Below are positions 43,692 to 53,234 of a stretch of DNA of 64,000 bases, piece by piece; position 1 is the stretch's first letter, and the number at the start of each line of letters is the position of its first letter. The translations under genes and the position numbers were made by a program. Origin of the DNA: JAVJRN01 sp040218415 (GTDB taxonomy: Bacteria > Bacteroidota > Bacteroidia > Cytophagales > Cyclobacteriaceae); the NCBI GenBank assembly GCA_040218415.1, contig JAVJRN010000049.1:310001-374000 (forward strand). The letters run 5' to 3'. A model generated the notes under the pieces. That model ran no database searches. It was not told the origin of the DNA and saw only the letters and a program-made list of their open reading frames with translations.

Positions 43692-45311
43692 CTAATCCTC
43701 AATAAGTTCAAGAATGGGTGTACCAGCCACTGTGGCATTGGGTAATGTGATATTCATTAAAAAGGATAGTGTTGGAGAAATATCGGTAATATTATATTTT
43801 TTTACTGTGGATCCTTTTTTGATATTGGCGCCATAAAATAAGAGTGGTACGTGTGTGTCGTAAGTATAGCCAGAACCATGAGTGGTGCCTTTAGTTCCAT
43901 AACTTTGATAGAGATAACCTGGTTTTCTTAAGATAAGTACATCACCCGATCTTTCTTTATTAAACCCATTTTGTAAGGCGGATCTTAGAGGGGTATGATA
44001 ATCAAATCGACTGAGATCAGTTCCAGTTAGTCCTTCTAGTATTGGGTCATTTAGAATGATCATTTTCAACAATTCGCGCTCCACCATTTCCTTATCCAGC
44101 TTCAGTTCTTCGAGCTTTTCGTTATTGAGAAATACTTGATCATTGGAAACATTCTCCACAATATCAAAAGTGTTAAATCTCTTTTCTACAGCTGTCGCAA
44201 AGTCACTGGCGTTTTCTTTAGCACTGATATAACCTCCCGGCATTTTATGGTCAGTGAGGAATATCGGATTGGCTACCACTCCGTGATCAGCTGTTAAGAA
44301 AACGAAGTAGTTATCTTTCCCAACTTTAGCATCCAAGGTCTTAAAAAAATCTGCCAGTTGACGATCAAGCCTTATATACGTATCTTCAATTTCGATAGAA
44401 TTAGGTCCAAAATTATGCCCAATATAGTCGGTCGAAGACAGGCTGATAGCTAAAAAATCTGTGATCTCGTCTTCACCCATATTTTCGCCAACGACTGCAT
44501 CTTTCGCAAGATCGAATACCAGCTGGTTTCCAAATGGTGTAGTTCTAATGAGTCCGAATTCGCCATTTTCTTTTCTCAATTTTTTAAGATTATAGGGAAA
44601 AGTAGGCGTGTCTTTACCTTTGAAACCTTGTTCGTAAGGAGAATCATCAGCTGTACTTTCTACATACTTTTCAATTGGCAAAAACGTATCCCAAGTCTGA
44701 TCAGAATAGGAATCAACCAGTTTTTTATTGTTGAATTTTACAACCCAATCAGGAAGTTGACTATAATACCATGAGCTGGAAATGAAGTTACCCGATTTGC
44801 TGTCATACCAAAGTGCTGCGTCAGGATTGTGCCCAGCAGGCAATATGGCACCTCTGTCTTTGATTGAAACGCCAACTACTTTTGACCGAAAATTGGTCGT
44901 AAGTTTGAGTTCATCGGTAATGGTATTCGCGAATAAATTTTTTGGCGACATTTTACCTGCATCGCTGGAAGTGCCTAGTGAGATCACTGATTCATCCTCC
45001 ACACAATACATATCGCCTTTCTTATCTCGATTATACCAGTTATTTGAAATTATTCCATGAAAACTTGGTGTGGTTCCAGTATAAATAGAGGCATGTCCTG
45101 GCGCTGTATAAGTAGGAACGTAATTGTAATGTACATTTCGTGCTTGAAATCCATCATTCATCATTCTTTTAAAGCCGTCATTTCCGTATTTATCGGCAAA
45201 TCGAATCAAATACTCTTGTTTCATCTGGTCAACAACAATGCCTACGACCAGTTTCGGTTGAGCATGTAAATGCATGGATAATAAACTAGCTACTAGAAAG
45301 ATGTATTTCAT
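43692..45311 (-). CDS. pafA: PafA-type alkaline phosphatase
   Basis: 539 aa, exported (signal about 1-18, LSMHLHAQ). Phosphate-irrepressible broad phosphomonoesterase type: metal Asp28 in IVVDQM, Thr nucleophile Thr69 in YTAPGHASIYTGT, ISNNWYNR, and later LTADHGVV and GYTYDTHVPL, supplying the remaining Asp and His zinc ligands. The Thr nucleophile and NxK/R region match the Elizabethkingia PafA family. Probably periplasmic and a source of phosphate from organic monoesters. Confidence 0.9.
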   Translation of the reverse strand: MKYIFLVASLLSMHLHAQPKLVVGIVVDQMKQEYLIRFADKYGNDGFKRMMNDGFQARNVHYNYVPTYTAPGHASIYTGTTPSFHGIISNNWYNRDKKGDMYCVEDESVISLGTSSDAGKMSPKNLFANTITDELKLTTNFRSKVVGVSIKDRGAILPAGHNPDAALWYDSKSGNFISSSWYYSQLPDWVVKFNNKKLVDSYSDQTWDTFLPIEKYVESTADDSPYEQGFKGKDTPTFPYNLKKLRKENGEFGLIRTTPFGNQLVFDLAKDAVVGENMGEDEITDFLAISLSSTDYIGHNFGPNSIEIEDTYIRLDRQLADFFKTLDAKVGKDNYFVFLTADHGVVANPIFLTDHKMPGGYISAKENASDFATAVEKRFNTFDIVENVSNDQVFLNNEKLEELKLDKEMVERELLKMIILNDPILEGLTGTDLSRFDYHTPLRSALQNGFNKERSGDVLILRKPGYLYQSYGTKGTTHGSGYTYDTHVPLLFYGANIKKGSTVKKYNITDISPTLSFLMNITLPNATVAGTPILELIED

Positions 45312-45392
45312 TTTTGTGATAATTATTGTCTGCCTTCAATTTTCTGGCGAAGATAAAATCAATTGGAACAACTCAAGTCAACTCACCTTGAA

Positions 45393-48017
45393 CTAACTGT
45401 TATGATATCTATAAATCATTTCGGCAATTAGACCTGTCCAACCTGTTTGGTGCGCAGCACCTAATCCTTGACCAGTATCACCATTGAAATATTCATAGAA
45501 TAAAATGTAATCCTTAAAATGCGGGTCATTTTGAAACTTTAATTCTCCACCATACAGCGGTCTTTTTCCGTTGGCATCTCTGGCAAAGAGATTAATCATT
45601 CGCTCACAAAGCTTTTGTGTCGCTTCCAATAAAGTGATATGGTTTCCACTTCCAGTCGGAAATTCTACCTTATATTCATCGCTGTAATATCTTGAAAACT
45701 TAAGTAGTGACTCAAGAATCAGATAATTAACTGGGAACCAAACAGGCCCTCTCCAGTTTGAGTTTCCACCAAAAAAGCTGGAATCTGATTCACCTGGTAA
45801 GTAGGAGACTTCCAATATTTTGCCGTCTATATGCAGTCGATATGGATTTTTTTCATGCCATTTTGATAATGCTCTGATACCAAAATCAGATAAAAACTCA
45901 TCTTCATCGAGCATTCTCTCAAGAATTTTTTTCATTCTAAAACCTCGAAGAATACTGAGCATTCGTTGCTCTCCTTTTCCTTGTACTTCCCATCTGGAAA
46001 CCAGTGAGGCCAGTCTTGGTCGTTCTTTAAGGAAAAACTCAAGTTTTTTTCTAAACTCTGGTAATTCGTCGTAAACCTCTGCGCGAAGAATTTCAACGGC
46101 AAACAATGGAATTAATCCAACCATGGATCTCACTTTCATTCGCTGATTTCTACTATCAGGCGTATGCATTACATCATAGTAGAAGTTGTCTTCGTCATCC
46201 CATAAATCTACATTGTTGTCACCAATGCTGTTCATGGCACCTCCGATATAGAGGAAATGCTCAAAAAACTTCATCGACATATCTTGATAAACTGGATTTT
46301 TCCGAGCCAGGTCTAATGAAATGCGTAGCATATTTAAAGAAAACATCGCCATCCAGCTGGTGCTGTCGGCCTGCTCAAGGTGAGCATCTTCCACCACAGG
46401 GTGGTTTCTGTCAAATACGCCAATATTATCTAATCCCAAAAAGCCGCCTTCGAAGACATTGTTACCGTTTTCATCTTTTCTATTTACCCACCAAGTGAAA
46501 TTAATGAGCAACTTATGGAATGCTTTCTGTAAAAAGTCGTAATCAGGCTGACCAGATATTTTTCTGTCAATTTGAAACACCCTCAATACCGCCCATGCAT
46601 GGACAGGCGGGTTAACGTCAGAAAAGTTCCACTCGTAGGCAGGGATTTGCCCATTTGGATGCATGTAGCTCTCTCGCAACAAGGTTAAAAGCTGGTCTTT
46701 TGCAAAATCAGGATCGATTCTGGCAATAGGAATACAATGAAAAGCTAAATCCCATGCAGCGTACCAAGGATATTCCCACTTGTCAGGCATAGACAATACA
46801 TCATAATTGAACAAGTGTTGCCAATCATGGTTTCTTCCTTTCATTCTTGTTTTTGATGGCCTATGCCTACCCGGATCTCCAAAAAGCCAATTCCGAACAT
46901 TATAGTAGTAGAACTGCTTGCTCCACATCATTCCAGCAAAGGCCTGACGTTGAATGTTGATTAAATCAGCATCTTCAACTTTTCCAGCAATTTTTTTATA
47001 AAACTCATCAGCCTCTGACTTTCTAGATTCAAAAATTTGGTTAAAATCTTCAAAAGGATTTTCTATTGGTTCTTTTGAGAGCCTCACTCTTACAGTTTCG
47101 CTGGACTTTCCTTCTACGCTTATCTTAAAAACGCCACTTCCTTTAGTGCCCCTTTTTCTTGGATTTATAGTAGCTGCACCATTTACAATATAGTCATTGA
47201 TGCCATCTTTGGTATATTTTGACTGATTATTGATCCCGTAGAGCTTTTTACTGTTGGTAGCATTATTACAAAAGACTACCTCAGTCACATTTTGATCAAA
47301 ATATAAATGATAGGTGCCTAAATTATGATGTTCAATTCTTGCTTCTCTGTCGCTTACACGTATAATTTGAGGCTTGACTTTGTCACGTCCCGAGGACCAG
47401 GTATTTCTAAACCACAGCGTAGGTAGTACGGTGATTTTGGCTTCCTGATCACTTCTATTATGTATTTCTGCTTTTAATAAAAGATCTTGTTCCGTGTTTT
47501 TGGCATAATCCAGAAATATGTCAAAATACTCATCTTTATCAAATATGCCCGTATCTAAAATTTCATATTCACTTTCGAGTTTGGATCGGCCTCTGTTTTC
47601 ATCTACCAGTTGGGCGTACGGAAACTCGTTGATCGGATATTTATAAAGCATCCGCATATAGGAATGCGTAGGAGTGCTGTCTAAATAATAATATAACTCT
47701 TTGACATCTTCTCCATGATTGCCTTCATAAGAAGTCAATCCGAAAAGCCTTTCTTTTAAAATTGGATCTTTTCCATTCCAAAAAGCCCAAGAAAAGCATA
47801 TTCTTTGGTCTTCGTTGCAAATTCCACCCAATCCATCTTCTCCCCAGCGGTAGGATTTACTTCTCGACTGATCGTGAGTCAGTGCTTCCCATGCATTTCC
47901 ACCTTCTGTGTAGTCTTCTCTTACAGTCGCCCATTGCCTTTCTGATAGATATGGACCCCACATTTTCCATTCCTTGCCCTCTCTTGACTCTTTGAGTCTG
48001 CATTCTTCCTTTGTCAT
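45393..48017 (-). CDS. GH63-like glucosidase (MGH1-type catalytic domain)
   Basis: 874 aa from the ATG at 48017, which gives the family's short N-terminus MTKEECRLKESREGKEWKMW (an ATG at 48044 adds nine residues). Landmarks: GPYLSERQWATVREDY, EDGLGGICNEDQRICFSWAFWNG, an (alpha/alpha)6 barrel with NWLFGDPGRHRPSKTR, CIPIARIDPDFA, YPWYAAWDLAFHCI (acidic catalytic region), and LEEEN-type GYWRGPVWFPVNY near the C-terminus (NSNWRGPVWFPVNYL). No signal peptide, so cytoplasmic. Related to mannosyl-oligosaccharide glucosidase and glucosylglycerate hydrolase; substrate unknown. Confidence 0.88.
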   Translation of the reverse strand: MTKEECRLKESREGKEWKMWGPYLSERQWATVREDYTEGGNAWEALTHDQSRSKSYRWGEDGLGGICNEDQRICFSWAFWNGKDPILKERLFGLTSYEGNHGEDVKELYYYLDSTPTHSYMRMLYKYPINEFPYAQLVDENRGRSKLESEYEILDTGIFDKDEYFDIFLDYAKNTEQDLLLKAEIHNRSDQEAKITVLPTLWFRNTWSSGRDKVKPQIIRVSDREARIEHHNLGTYHLYFDQNVTEVVFCNNATNSKKLYGINNQSKYTKDGINDYIVNGAATINPRKRGTKGSGVFKISVEGKSSETVRVRLSKEPIENPFEDFNQIFESRKSEADEFYKKIAGKVEDADLINIQRQAFAGMMWSKQFYYYNVRNWLFGDPGRHRPSKTRMKGRNHDWQHLFNYDVLSMPDKWEYPWYAAWDLAFHCIPIARIDPDFAKDQLLTLLRESYMHPNGQIPAYEWNFSDVNPPVHAWAVLRVFQIDRKISGQPDYDFLQKAFHKLLINFTWWVNRKDENGNNVFEGGFLGLDNIGVFDRNHPVVEDAHLEQADSTSWMAMFSLNMLRISLDLARKNPVYQDMSMKFFEHFLYIGGAMNSIGDNNVDLWDDEDNFYYDVMHTPDSRNQRMKVRSMVGLIPLFAVEILRAEVYDELPEFRKKLEFFLKERPRLASLVSRWEVQGKGEQRMLSILRGFRMKKILERMLDEDEFLSDFGIRALSKWHEKNPYRLHIDGKILEVSYLPGESDSSFFGGNSNWRGPVWFPVNYLILESLLKFSRYYSDEYKVEFPTGSGNHITLLEATQKLCERMINLFARDANGKRPLYGGELKFQNDPHFKDYILFYEYFNGDTGQGLGAAHQTGWTGLIAEMIYRYHNS

Positions 48018-48103
48018 ATCACTTATTATAGGGCTAAAAAACATAAAATTAAGGTAAATTCAAATGCTTATCAATTAAGCGCTCTCTGTTTCCGCTATTC
48101 TGC

Positions 48104-48111
48104 TAATTTTG
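48104..48111 (+). promoter_or_regulatory. Putative -7 box very close to the guaA start
   Basis: TAATTTTG matches TAnnTTTG exactly and ends four bases before the guaA ATG, so transcription would begin at about the start codon and the message would be nearly leaderless. The -33 region (CTGTTTCC) has no clear TTG. Confidence 0.4.
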
Positions 48112-48115
48112 CGAA

Positions 48116-49642
48116 ATGACTGACAAGATTCTAATCCTTGATTTTGGTTCCCAGTATACCCAGCTAATCGCACGCAGAGTGCGCGAATTAGACGTTTATT
48201 GCGAAATTCATCCATTCAATCATTATCCAAAGCCAGATTCTGAAACTAAAGGAATTATTCTAAGTGGTAGTCCTTGTTCAGTTTTGGAAAAAGGCGCTCC
48301 AGATATTGATTTAGACGCGTTTGGAGACTTACCTATTTTGGGTGTTTGCTACGGAGCGCAACTTATAGCCAAAAAAGGCGGAGGAAGCGTGTCAAAATCA
48401 GAACATCGTGAATATGGAAGGGCCAATTTGGCTCATATAAATAAGCATCACGATTTGTTGAAAGAAATTGAAATAGGCAGTCAAGTATGGATGTCTCATG
48501 GTGATACTATTACTTCCTTACCTGATAATTTTCAAGTAATAGCCAACACTGCCAGTATTCCTATTGCTGCCTTTCGTATTGAAAATAAGGAGATCTATGG
48601 TATACAATTTCACCCAGAAGTAACTCACTCTACTGATGGTAAGGCATTACTCAGAAATTTTGTTGTCCACATTTGTCATGCGAAGCAAGACTGGACGGCA
48701 GATATTTTCGTTGAAAATTCGATCCGAGATTTAAAGAATCAACTTGGGGATGATAAAGTGGTCATGGGACTTTCGGGCGGAGTTGACTCCTCCGTAGCAG
48801 CCACGCTTATACATCACGCCATTGGTGAAAATTTGTATTGTATTTTCGTGGATAATGGTCTTCTTAGGAAGAATGAGTTTGAGCAAGTCCTTAAGGATTA
48901 CGAAGGATTAGGTTTAAATGTCAAGGGTGTGGATGCTAAAGATAAATTTTATGAAGCACTGGAAGGTTTGTCTGATCCTGAAGAAAAGAGAAAGGCCATA
49001 GGAAGGGTTTTTATTGAAGTATTTGATGAAGAAAGTCATAAAATTAAAGACGTCAAATGGTTAGGGCAGGGTACAATATATCCTGATGTTATAGAATCTG
49101 TTTCTGTTAATGGCCCTAGTGCCACCATAAAATCACATCATAATGTAGGCGGTCTTCCTGAAAAAATGAATTTGAAGGTTGTGGAGCCATTGAATACACT
49201 TTTCAAAGATGGAGTGAGAAATGTAGGGAAGGCGTTGGAAATACCCCCACGTATCTTAAATCGACATCCTTTTCCGGGCCCAGGTTTAGGTATTAGGATC
49301 TTGAGCGATGTAACACCCGAAAAAGTGAGAATTCTCCAAGAAGTTGACCATATTTTTATCCAAGGATTGAAAGACGAAGGACTTTACGACGATGTTTGGC
49401 AAGCTGGAGCTATGTTGCTTCCTGTACAGTCTGTAGGTGTAATGGGGGATGAACGAACGTATGAAAATGTGGTCGCACTAAGGGCAGTTTCCAGCCTCGA
49501 TGGTATGACGGCTGATTGGTGTCATTTGCCATATGATTTTTTAGGAAAAATCTCAAACCACATTATCAATAGAGTAAAAGGAGTGAATCGTGTCGTTTAT
49601 GATATCAGTTCTAAACCTCCGGCGACTATAGAATGGGAATAA
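48116..49642 (+). CDS. guaA: GMP synthase (glutamine-hydrolysing)
   Basis: Makes GMP from XMP. 508 aa. Class I amidotransferase domain (1-190) with nucleophile Cys78 in LGVCYGAQ and GIQFHPEVTHS; ATP-pyrophosphatase domain with SGGVDSSVAATL (about 220-231); C-terminal dimerisation domain ending in the highly conserved KPPATIEWE. Standard length. First gene of a unit with the LpoA-like protein, ten bases downstream, and hemL. Confidence 0.98.
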   Translation: MTDKILILDFGSQYTQLIARRVRELDVYCEIHPFNHYPKPDSETKGIILSGSPCSVLEKGAPDIDLDAFGDLPILGVCYGAQLIAKKGGGSVSKSEHREYGRANLAHINKHHDLLKEIEIGSQVWMSHGDTITSLPDNFQVIANTASIPIAAFRIENKEIYGIQFHPEVTHSTDGKALLRNFVVHICHAKQDWTADIFVENSIRDLKNQLGDDKVVMGLSGGVDSSVAATLIHHAIGENLYCIFVDNGLLRKNEFEQVLKDYEGLGLNVKGVDAKDKFYEALEGLSDPEEKRKAIGRVFIEVFDEESHKIKDVKWLGQGTIYPDVIESVSVNGPSATIKSHHNVGGLPEKMNLKVVEPLNTLFKDGVRNVGKALEIPPRILNRHPFPGPGLGIRILSDVTPEKVRILQEVDHIFIQGLKDEGLYDDVWQAGAMLLPVQSVGVMGDERTYENVVALRAVSSLDGMTADWCHLPYDFLGKISNHIINRVKGVNRVVYDISSKPPATIEWE

Positions 49643-49652
49643 TTTCAGTGTT

Positions 49653-51569
49653 ATGTCAATCATCAATCTTGTGAAAAATTTAGTAATCATTCTTGCATTC
49701 TTTTCCTTCAGTCTTGCTTCTGGTCAGTCGGATCAAAATGAATACTTGGAAGCAAAGCGACTTTTAGCCGAAGGCCAATTTGGCTCGGCTCAAGCGGCTT
49801 TTGCTTCACTAAAAAGTAGCAAATCTTTTGGGCAATATGCAAAGTTCTATTTCGCACTAAGTGCATACAAGCAAGGTGATGTTAAAACAGCCACGGATAT
49901 GTGGAAGCAGCTACTTCTACAATATCCAAACTGGAATCAAAAAAGAGAATTATTCTACTGGTTATCATTGGCTCATTTCGAAGAAAAAAACTTTGCAAAG
50001 GCCCTTGATTATATTGAAAACTACTCTAAGGAAACTTCTTCGAAAGATTTGGAGAAACAATTCATCCATACTTATCTGAGTGAACTAGACGCAGAAACAC
50101 TTAAAACAATCTTTAAAAAGAATCAAAATAACTTTTTAGCTAAAATTTTAGTAAAAAAACTTATTGAGCAGCCTTTTAGCGAACGCGATCCAAGATTTAT
50201 AAATAACCTGATAAAGTTGGTGGGAGAAGATGTACTAAATCTTGAGATACTTCCTAAAAATATTCAAGAATCCTATAACGTGGCGGTGATGCTGCCATTT
50301 ATGTATGATTCACTGCATGATCCTGGTATTGTTCTAAATAATAGTTTGGTCACTGACTTATATCAAGGAATGTTGCTGGGTGCTGAAATGGCAGGTTCTC
50401 TAGGAATCAAACTAAATTTATTTCCTTTTGACACCAAGCGTGATGCTAATGTTACAAAAAAACTACTAAGTAAAAATGACATAAATCAGTATGATTTAAT
50501 TGTAGGACCCCTGTACCCAGAACCTAATGATGTAGTTAACAATTTTTCTCAAGTCAATAATATAAATAAAATAAATCCTATCTCAGGTAACTCCAAAGTT
50601 TTAGGGGAGAACCCCTATGCCTTTCTTTTTATGCCAAGTTATGAGACCATGGCCATAGCCTTGGCTAATCAGGCAAAAAAGTCATTGGTCAATAAAACGG
50701 GAATGATTTTTTACGAGCAAAATGAAAGAGACTCCTTATTTGCGAGTGTGTTTCGCTCAGAGTTGGAAAAGGATACAGCCTTCCAAATTGTCGTTTTTGA
50801 AGGTTTGAATAAAGAAAATGCAAGGTCTTGGCTCGATACCCTTATAGCCCAATATGATGTCTATTGGACACGAGCTGAGGCTGACTCATTAAAGTCCGAA
50901 GGAAATTTATTGAGAGATAGGAGGCTCAATGACGATGAGTTAAGAGTCTTACATGCGCTGAGATCGAAAAAAGCATTGCCTAGAAATAAAGAAATGAGTC
51001 CAAAAGAGGTTGCAAGATTTCTCAATTTGGTGAGCTATGATAAAGAGGGTAAGCCAATTTTCTATTACGACAAGGCATTTTACATGGAAAAGGATTCAAT
51101 TGGGTTTGTCTTGGGCTCCACACGAAAAAACCACTTAGCAAATAACCTCATTAGTGTAATTGAAACAAGAGGTGATAGCACACAATTATACGGTCTTGGC
51201 GAATGGATTGAATTTACCATGGTTTCATACGAGCAATTGGAAAGAATTGCAGTTCAACTCGCTTATAGCCAATACGTGGATGTATCAAAACCAGATTTTA
51301 CCTACGTGAAAAAAGAGATTTACGAAAGATATTCTGGTTATCCAACCATTTTCCATTTTGTAGGTTACGAGCTTATGGTTCAGCTAGGAAAACTTATGCA
51401 GGAGCATGGTGAATATTTCCAAATTGGCTTAAGAAGTGGAAAGTTAATTAACGGAAGAGTCTTAGAAGCCATGAAATATGGCGCGTCGAACGATAATCAG
51501 GTGGTGCCGATAGTGCAATTCCAAAATTCGAAGTTAGATATTGTGAATAAAGAAGAATATGATGATTAA
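49653..51569 (+). CDS. LpoA-like exported protein: TPR region plus periplasmic-binding-fold domain
   Basis: 638 aa. Signal peptide about 1-24 (FSFSLASGQ). An N-terminal helical region of TPR type (about 27-170: EYLEAKRLLAEGQFGSAQ, WYWL-like LFYWLSLAHFEEKNFAKALDYIE with its repeat spacing) is joined to a type I periplasmic-binding domain (about 205-600: NVAVMLPFMYDS, DLIVGPLYPEPNDVV, GMIFYEQNERDS). This order, helical repeats then a LivJ-like fold, is that of LpoA, the outer-membrane activator of penicillin-binding protein 1A. It has no lipobox, so it may be soluble. Overlaps hemL by 11 bases. Confidence 0.8.
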   Translation: MSIINLVKNLVIILAFFSFSLASGQSDQNEYLEAKRLLAEGQFGSAQAAFASLKSSKSFGQYAKFYFALSAYKQGDVKTATDMWKQLLLQYPNWNQKRELFYWLSLAHFEEKNFAKALDYIENYSKETSSKDLEKQFIHTYLSELDAETLKTIFKKNQNNFLAKILVKKLIEQPFSERDPRFINNLIKLVGEDVLNLEILPKNIQESYNVAVMLPFMYDSLHDPGIVLNNSLVTDLYQGMLLGAEMAGSLGIKLNLFPFDTKRDANVTKKLLSKNDINQYDLIVGPLYPEPNDVVNNFSQVNNINKINPISGNSKVLGENPYAFLFMPSYETMAIALANQAKKSLVNKTGMIFYEQNERDSLFASVFRSELEKDTAFQIVVFEGLNKENARSWLDTLIAQYDVYWTRAEADSLKSEGNLLRDRRLNDDELRVLHALRSKKALPRNKEMSPKEVARFLNLVSYDKEGKPIFYYDKAFYMEKDSIGFVLGSTRKNHLANNLISVIETRGDSTQLYGLGEWIEFTMVSYEQLERIAVQLAYSQYVDVSKPDFTYVKKEIYERYSGYPTIFHFVGYELMVQLGKLMQEHGEYFQIGLRSGKLINGRVLEAMKYGASNDNQVVPIVQFQNSKLDIVNKEEYDD

Positions 51570-52860
51570 TGAAAATAGTAAAAGATTATTTAATCACGCA
51601 AAACAATATATACCCGGAGGAGTAAATTCTCCGGTAAGGGCGTTTAAAGCTGTCGGTGGAGATCCCATATTTTTTGAATCAGCCAAAGGTGCTTATTTAT
51701 ATGATGTAGATGGAAACGGATACATTGATATGATCAATTCATGGGGTCCAATGATCCTTGGTCACGCTTTTGAGGAAGCAGAAGAAGCGATCATAGAAGC
51801 TGTGAAAAAATCTACCTCATTTGGTGCTCCAAGTGAAAAGGAAGTACAAATGGCTGAGTTAATTTGCTCGATGATTCCTTCAGTTGAAAAAGTCAGAATG
51901 GTTAATTCGGGTACTGAAGCAACCATGTCGGCTATTCGATTGGCAAGAGGTTTTACTGGCAGAAACAAGTTTATCAAATTTGAAGGGAATTACCATGGAC
52001 ACGGCGATTCTTTCCTTATAGCTGCTGGTAGTGGAGCCATGACTATGGGCAGCCCCGATAGTCCAGGCGTTACTAAAGGCACGGCACAAGACACTCTGCT
52101 AGCTCCATACAACGATTTAGCGGCTGTTGTAAAACTGGTAGATGAGAATCCAGGTGAAATTGCGGCAATAATTATTGAACCTGTGGCAGGAAATATGGGA
52201 TGTGTGCCACCATCTAGAGGCTTTTTGTTAGGTCTCCGCGAGCTCTGCGATAAAGACAATATTGTTTTGATTTTTGATGAAGTCATGACTGGCTTTAGGC
52301 TATCTAGGGGAGGAGTTCAAGAATTGTATTCTGTAAAAGCTGACTTAACCACCTTGGGAAAAATCATTGGCGGAGGCATGCCTGTTGGTGCATATGGAGG
52401 CAGAGCAGATATTATGGATCATGTGTCACCTGCTGGTCCGGTTTATCAAGCTGGAACTTTATCAGGAAATCCTGTAGCCATGTCTGCAGGATATGCTGTA
52501 TTGAGTCATTTGAACAACCATCCAGAAATTTATAGCAAGCTTGAGGAAACGACCAACGAGATTCTTTTAGGCTTCAGGGCATCCTTGAACAAATATGAAC
52601 TTGACTATAGGATCAATCATGTTGGAAGCATGTATAGTTTGTTTTTTACCGATCAGAAAGTAGAAAATTTTGAAACGGCCAAATCCTGTGATACCGAAAA
52701 ATTTGGCGCTTACTTTAGGTCTATGCTGGAGAAAGGCATTTACTTAGCTCCTTCACAATTTGAGTCTTTGTTTTTGAGTACAGCCTTAGGTGAAGAAGAG
52801 ATCGATAGAATCATCAAGGCCAATGACGCTAGTTTAGCGCAATTTTCAAAGGTTTCATAA
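51559..52860 (+). CDS. hemL: Glutamate-1-semialdehyde 2,1-aminomutase
   Basis: PLP enzyme of the C5 route to 5-aminolevulinate for heme. 433 aa, normal length. Family markers: PGGVNSPVRAFKAVGG, MVNSGTEATMSAIRLARG, YHGHGDSFLI, LIFDEVMTGFR, and the PLP Lys in TTLGKIIGGGMPVGAYGG. Starts at ATG 51559 or the next ATG at 51562; both overlap the preceding stop. A long perfect hairpin follows the stop codon. Confidence 0.97.
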   Translation: MMINENSKRLFNHAKQYIPGGVNSPVRAFKAVGGDPIFFESAKGAYLYDVDGNGYIDMINSWGPMILGHAFEEAEEAIIEAVKKSTSFGAPSEKEVQMAELICSMIPSVEKVRMVNSGTEATMSAIRLARGFTGRNKFIKFEGNYHGHGDSFLIAAGSGAMTMGSPDSPGVTKGTAQDTLLAPYNDLAAVVKLVDENPGEIAAIIIEPVAGNMGCVPPSRGFLLGLRELCDKDNIVLIFDEVMTGFRLSRGGVQELYSVKADLTTLGKIIGGGMPVGAYGGRADIMDHVSPAGPVYQAGTLSGNPVAMSAGYAVLSHLNNHPEIYSKLEETTNEILLGFRASLNKYELDYRINHVGSMYSLFFTDQKVENFETAKSCDTEKFGAYFRSMLEKGIYLAPSQFESLFLSTALGEEEIDRIIKANDASLAQFSKVS

Positions 52861-52888
52861 TTCTAGTTTCCTCAATTAATTTTTAACG

Positions 52889-52925
52889 CAAAGGCCTGAA
52901 TTATAGGATATAATTCAGGCCTTTG
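52889..52925. terminator. Long perfect hairpin between convergent hemL and the kdsB operon
   Basis: CAAAGGCCTGAATTATA (52889-52905) pairs perfectly over 17 bases with TATAATTCAGGCCTTTG (52909-52925) around a three-base loop. T-runs are short, so either a bidirectional terminator or a structured 3' end. Its neatness suggests function. Confidence 0.75.
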
Positions 52926-53051
52926 TATTGTAATTGAATTTATTGGTAAATCAGACTCATCCAAGCAGCTGGGAATATATCTGCTTATCTTGGGATAGAT
53001 GATCTAATAAACGATCAGGTAAGGAACCTTTAGCTACAACTTAAACACGAT

Positions 53052-53234
53052 TTACCCTTCGTCCTTTTCTTCATATTTTTTCAAGAGTTTGTTCAGTGCA
53101 AATGCACCAGCTATTGCGACCAAGGCAAGTCCCGAGTAAGTTACTTGATCAATTGTACTTCTGATTGATACCCAAAAAAACACAATGGCGATTAGCACAA
53201 AAACCCAAATGGCTATTTTTAAAGATTTAATCAT
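53052..53234 (-). CDS. Small two-helix membrane protein
   Basis: 60 aa with two membrane helices (about 8-26: AIWVFVLIAIVFFWVS; about 34-48: SGLALVAIAGAFALNKL) and a charged C-terminal tail KKYEEKDEG. Not recognised. Overlaps kdsB by four bases (ATGA), so translated in the kdsB-NfeD operon as its last gene. Confidence 0.65.
   Translation of the reverse strand: MIKSLKIAIWVFVLIAIVFFWVSIRSTIDQVTYSGLALVAIAGAFALNKLLKKYEEKDEG

Noticed and set aside
52957..53040. Minus-strand stretch of 27 codons that reads like protein between the hemL hairpin and the small membrane protein gene
   Set aside because: No ATG, GTG or TTG start in frame and an in-frame stop right upstream; not supported as a gene.
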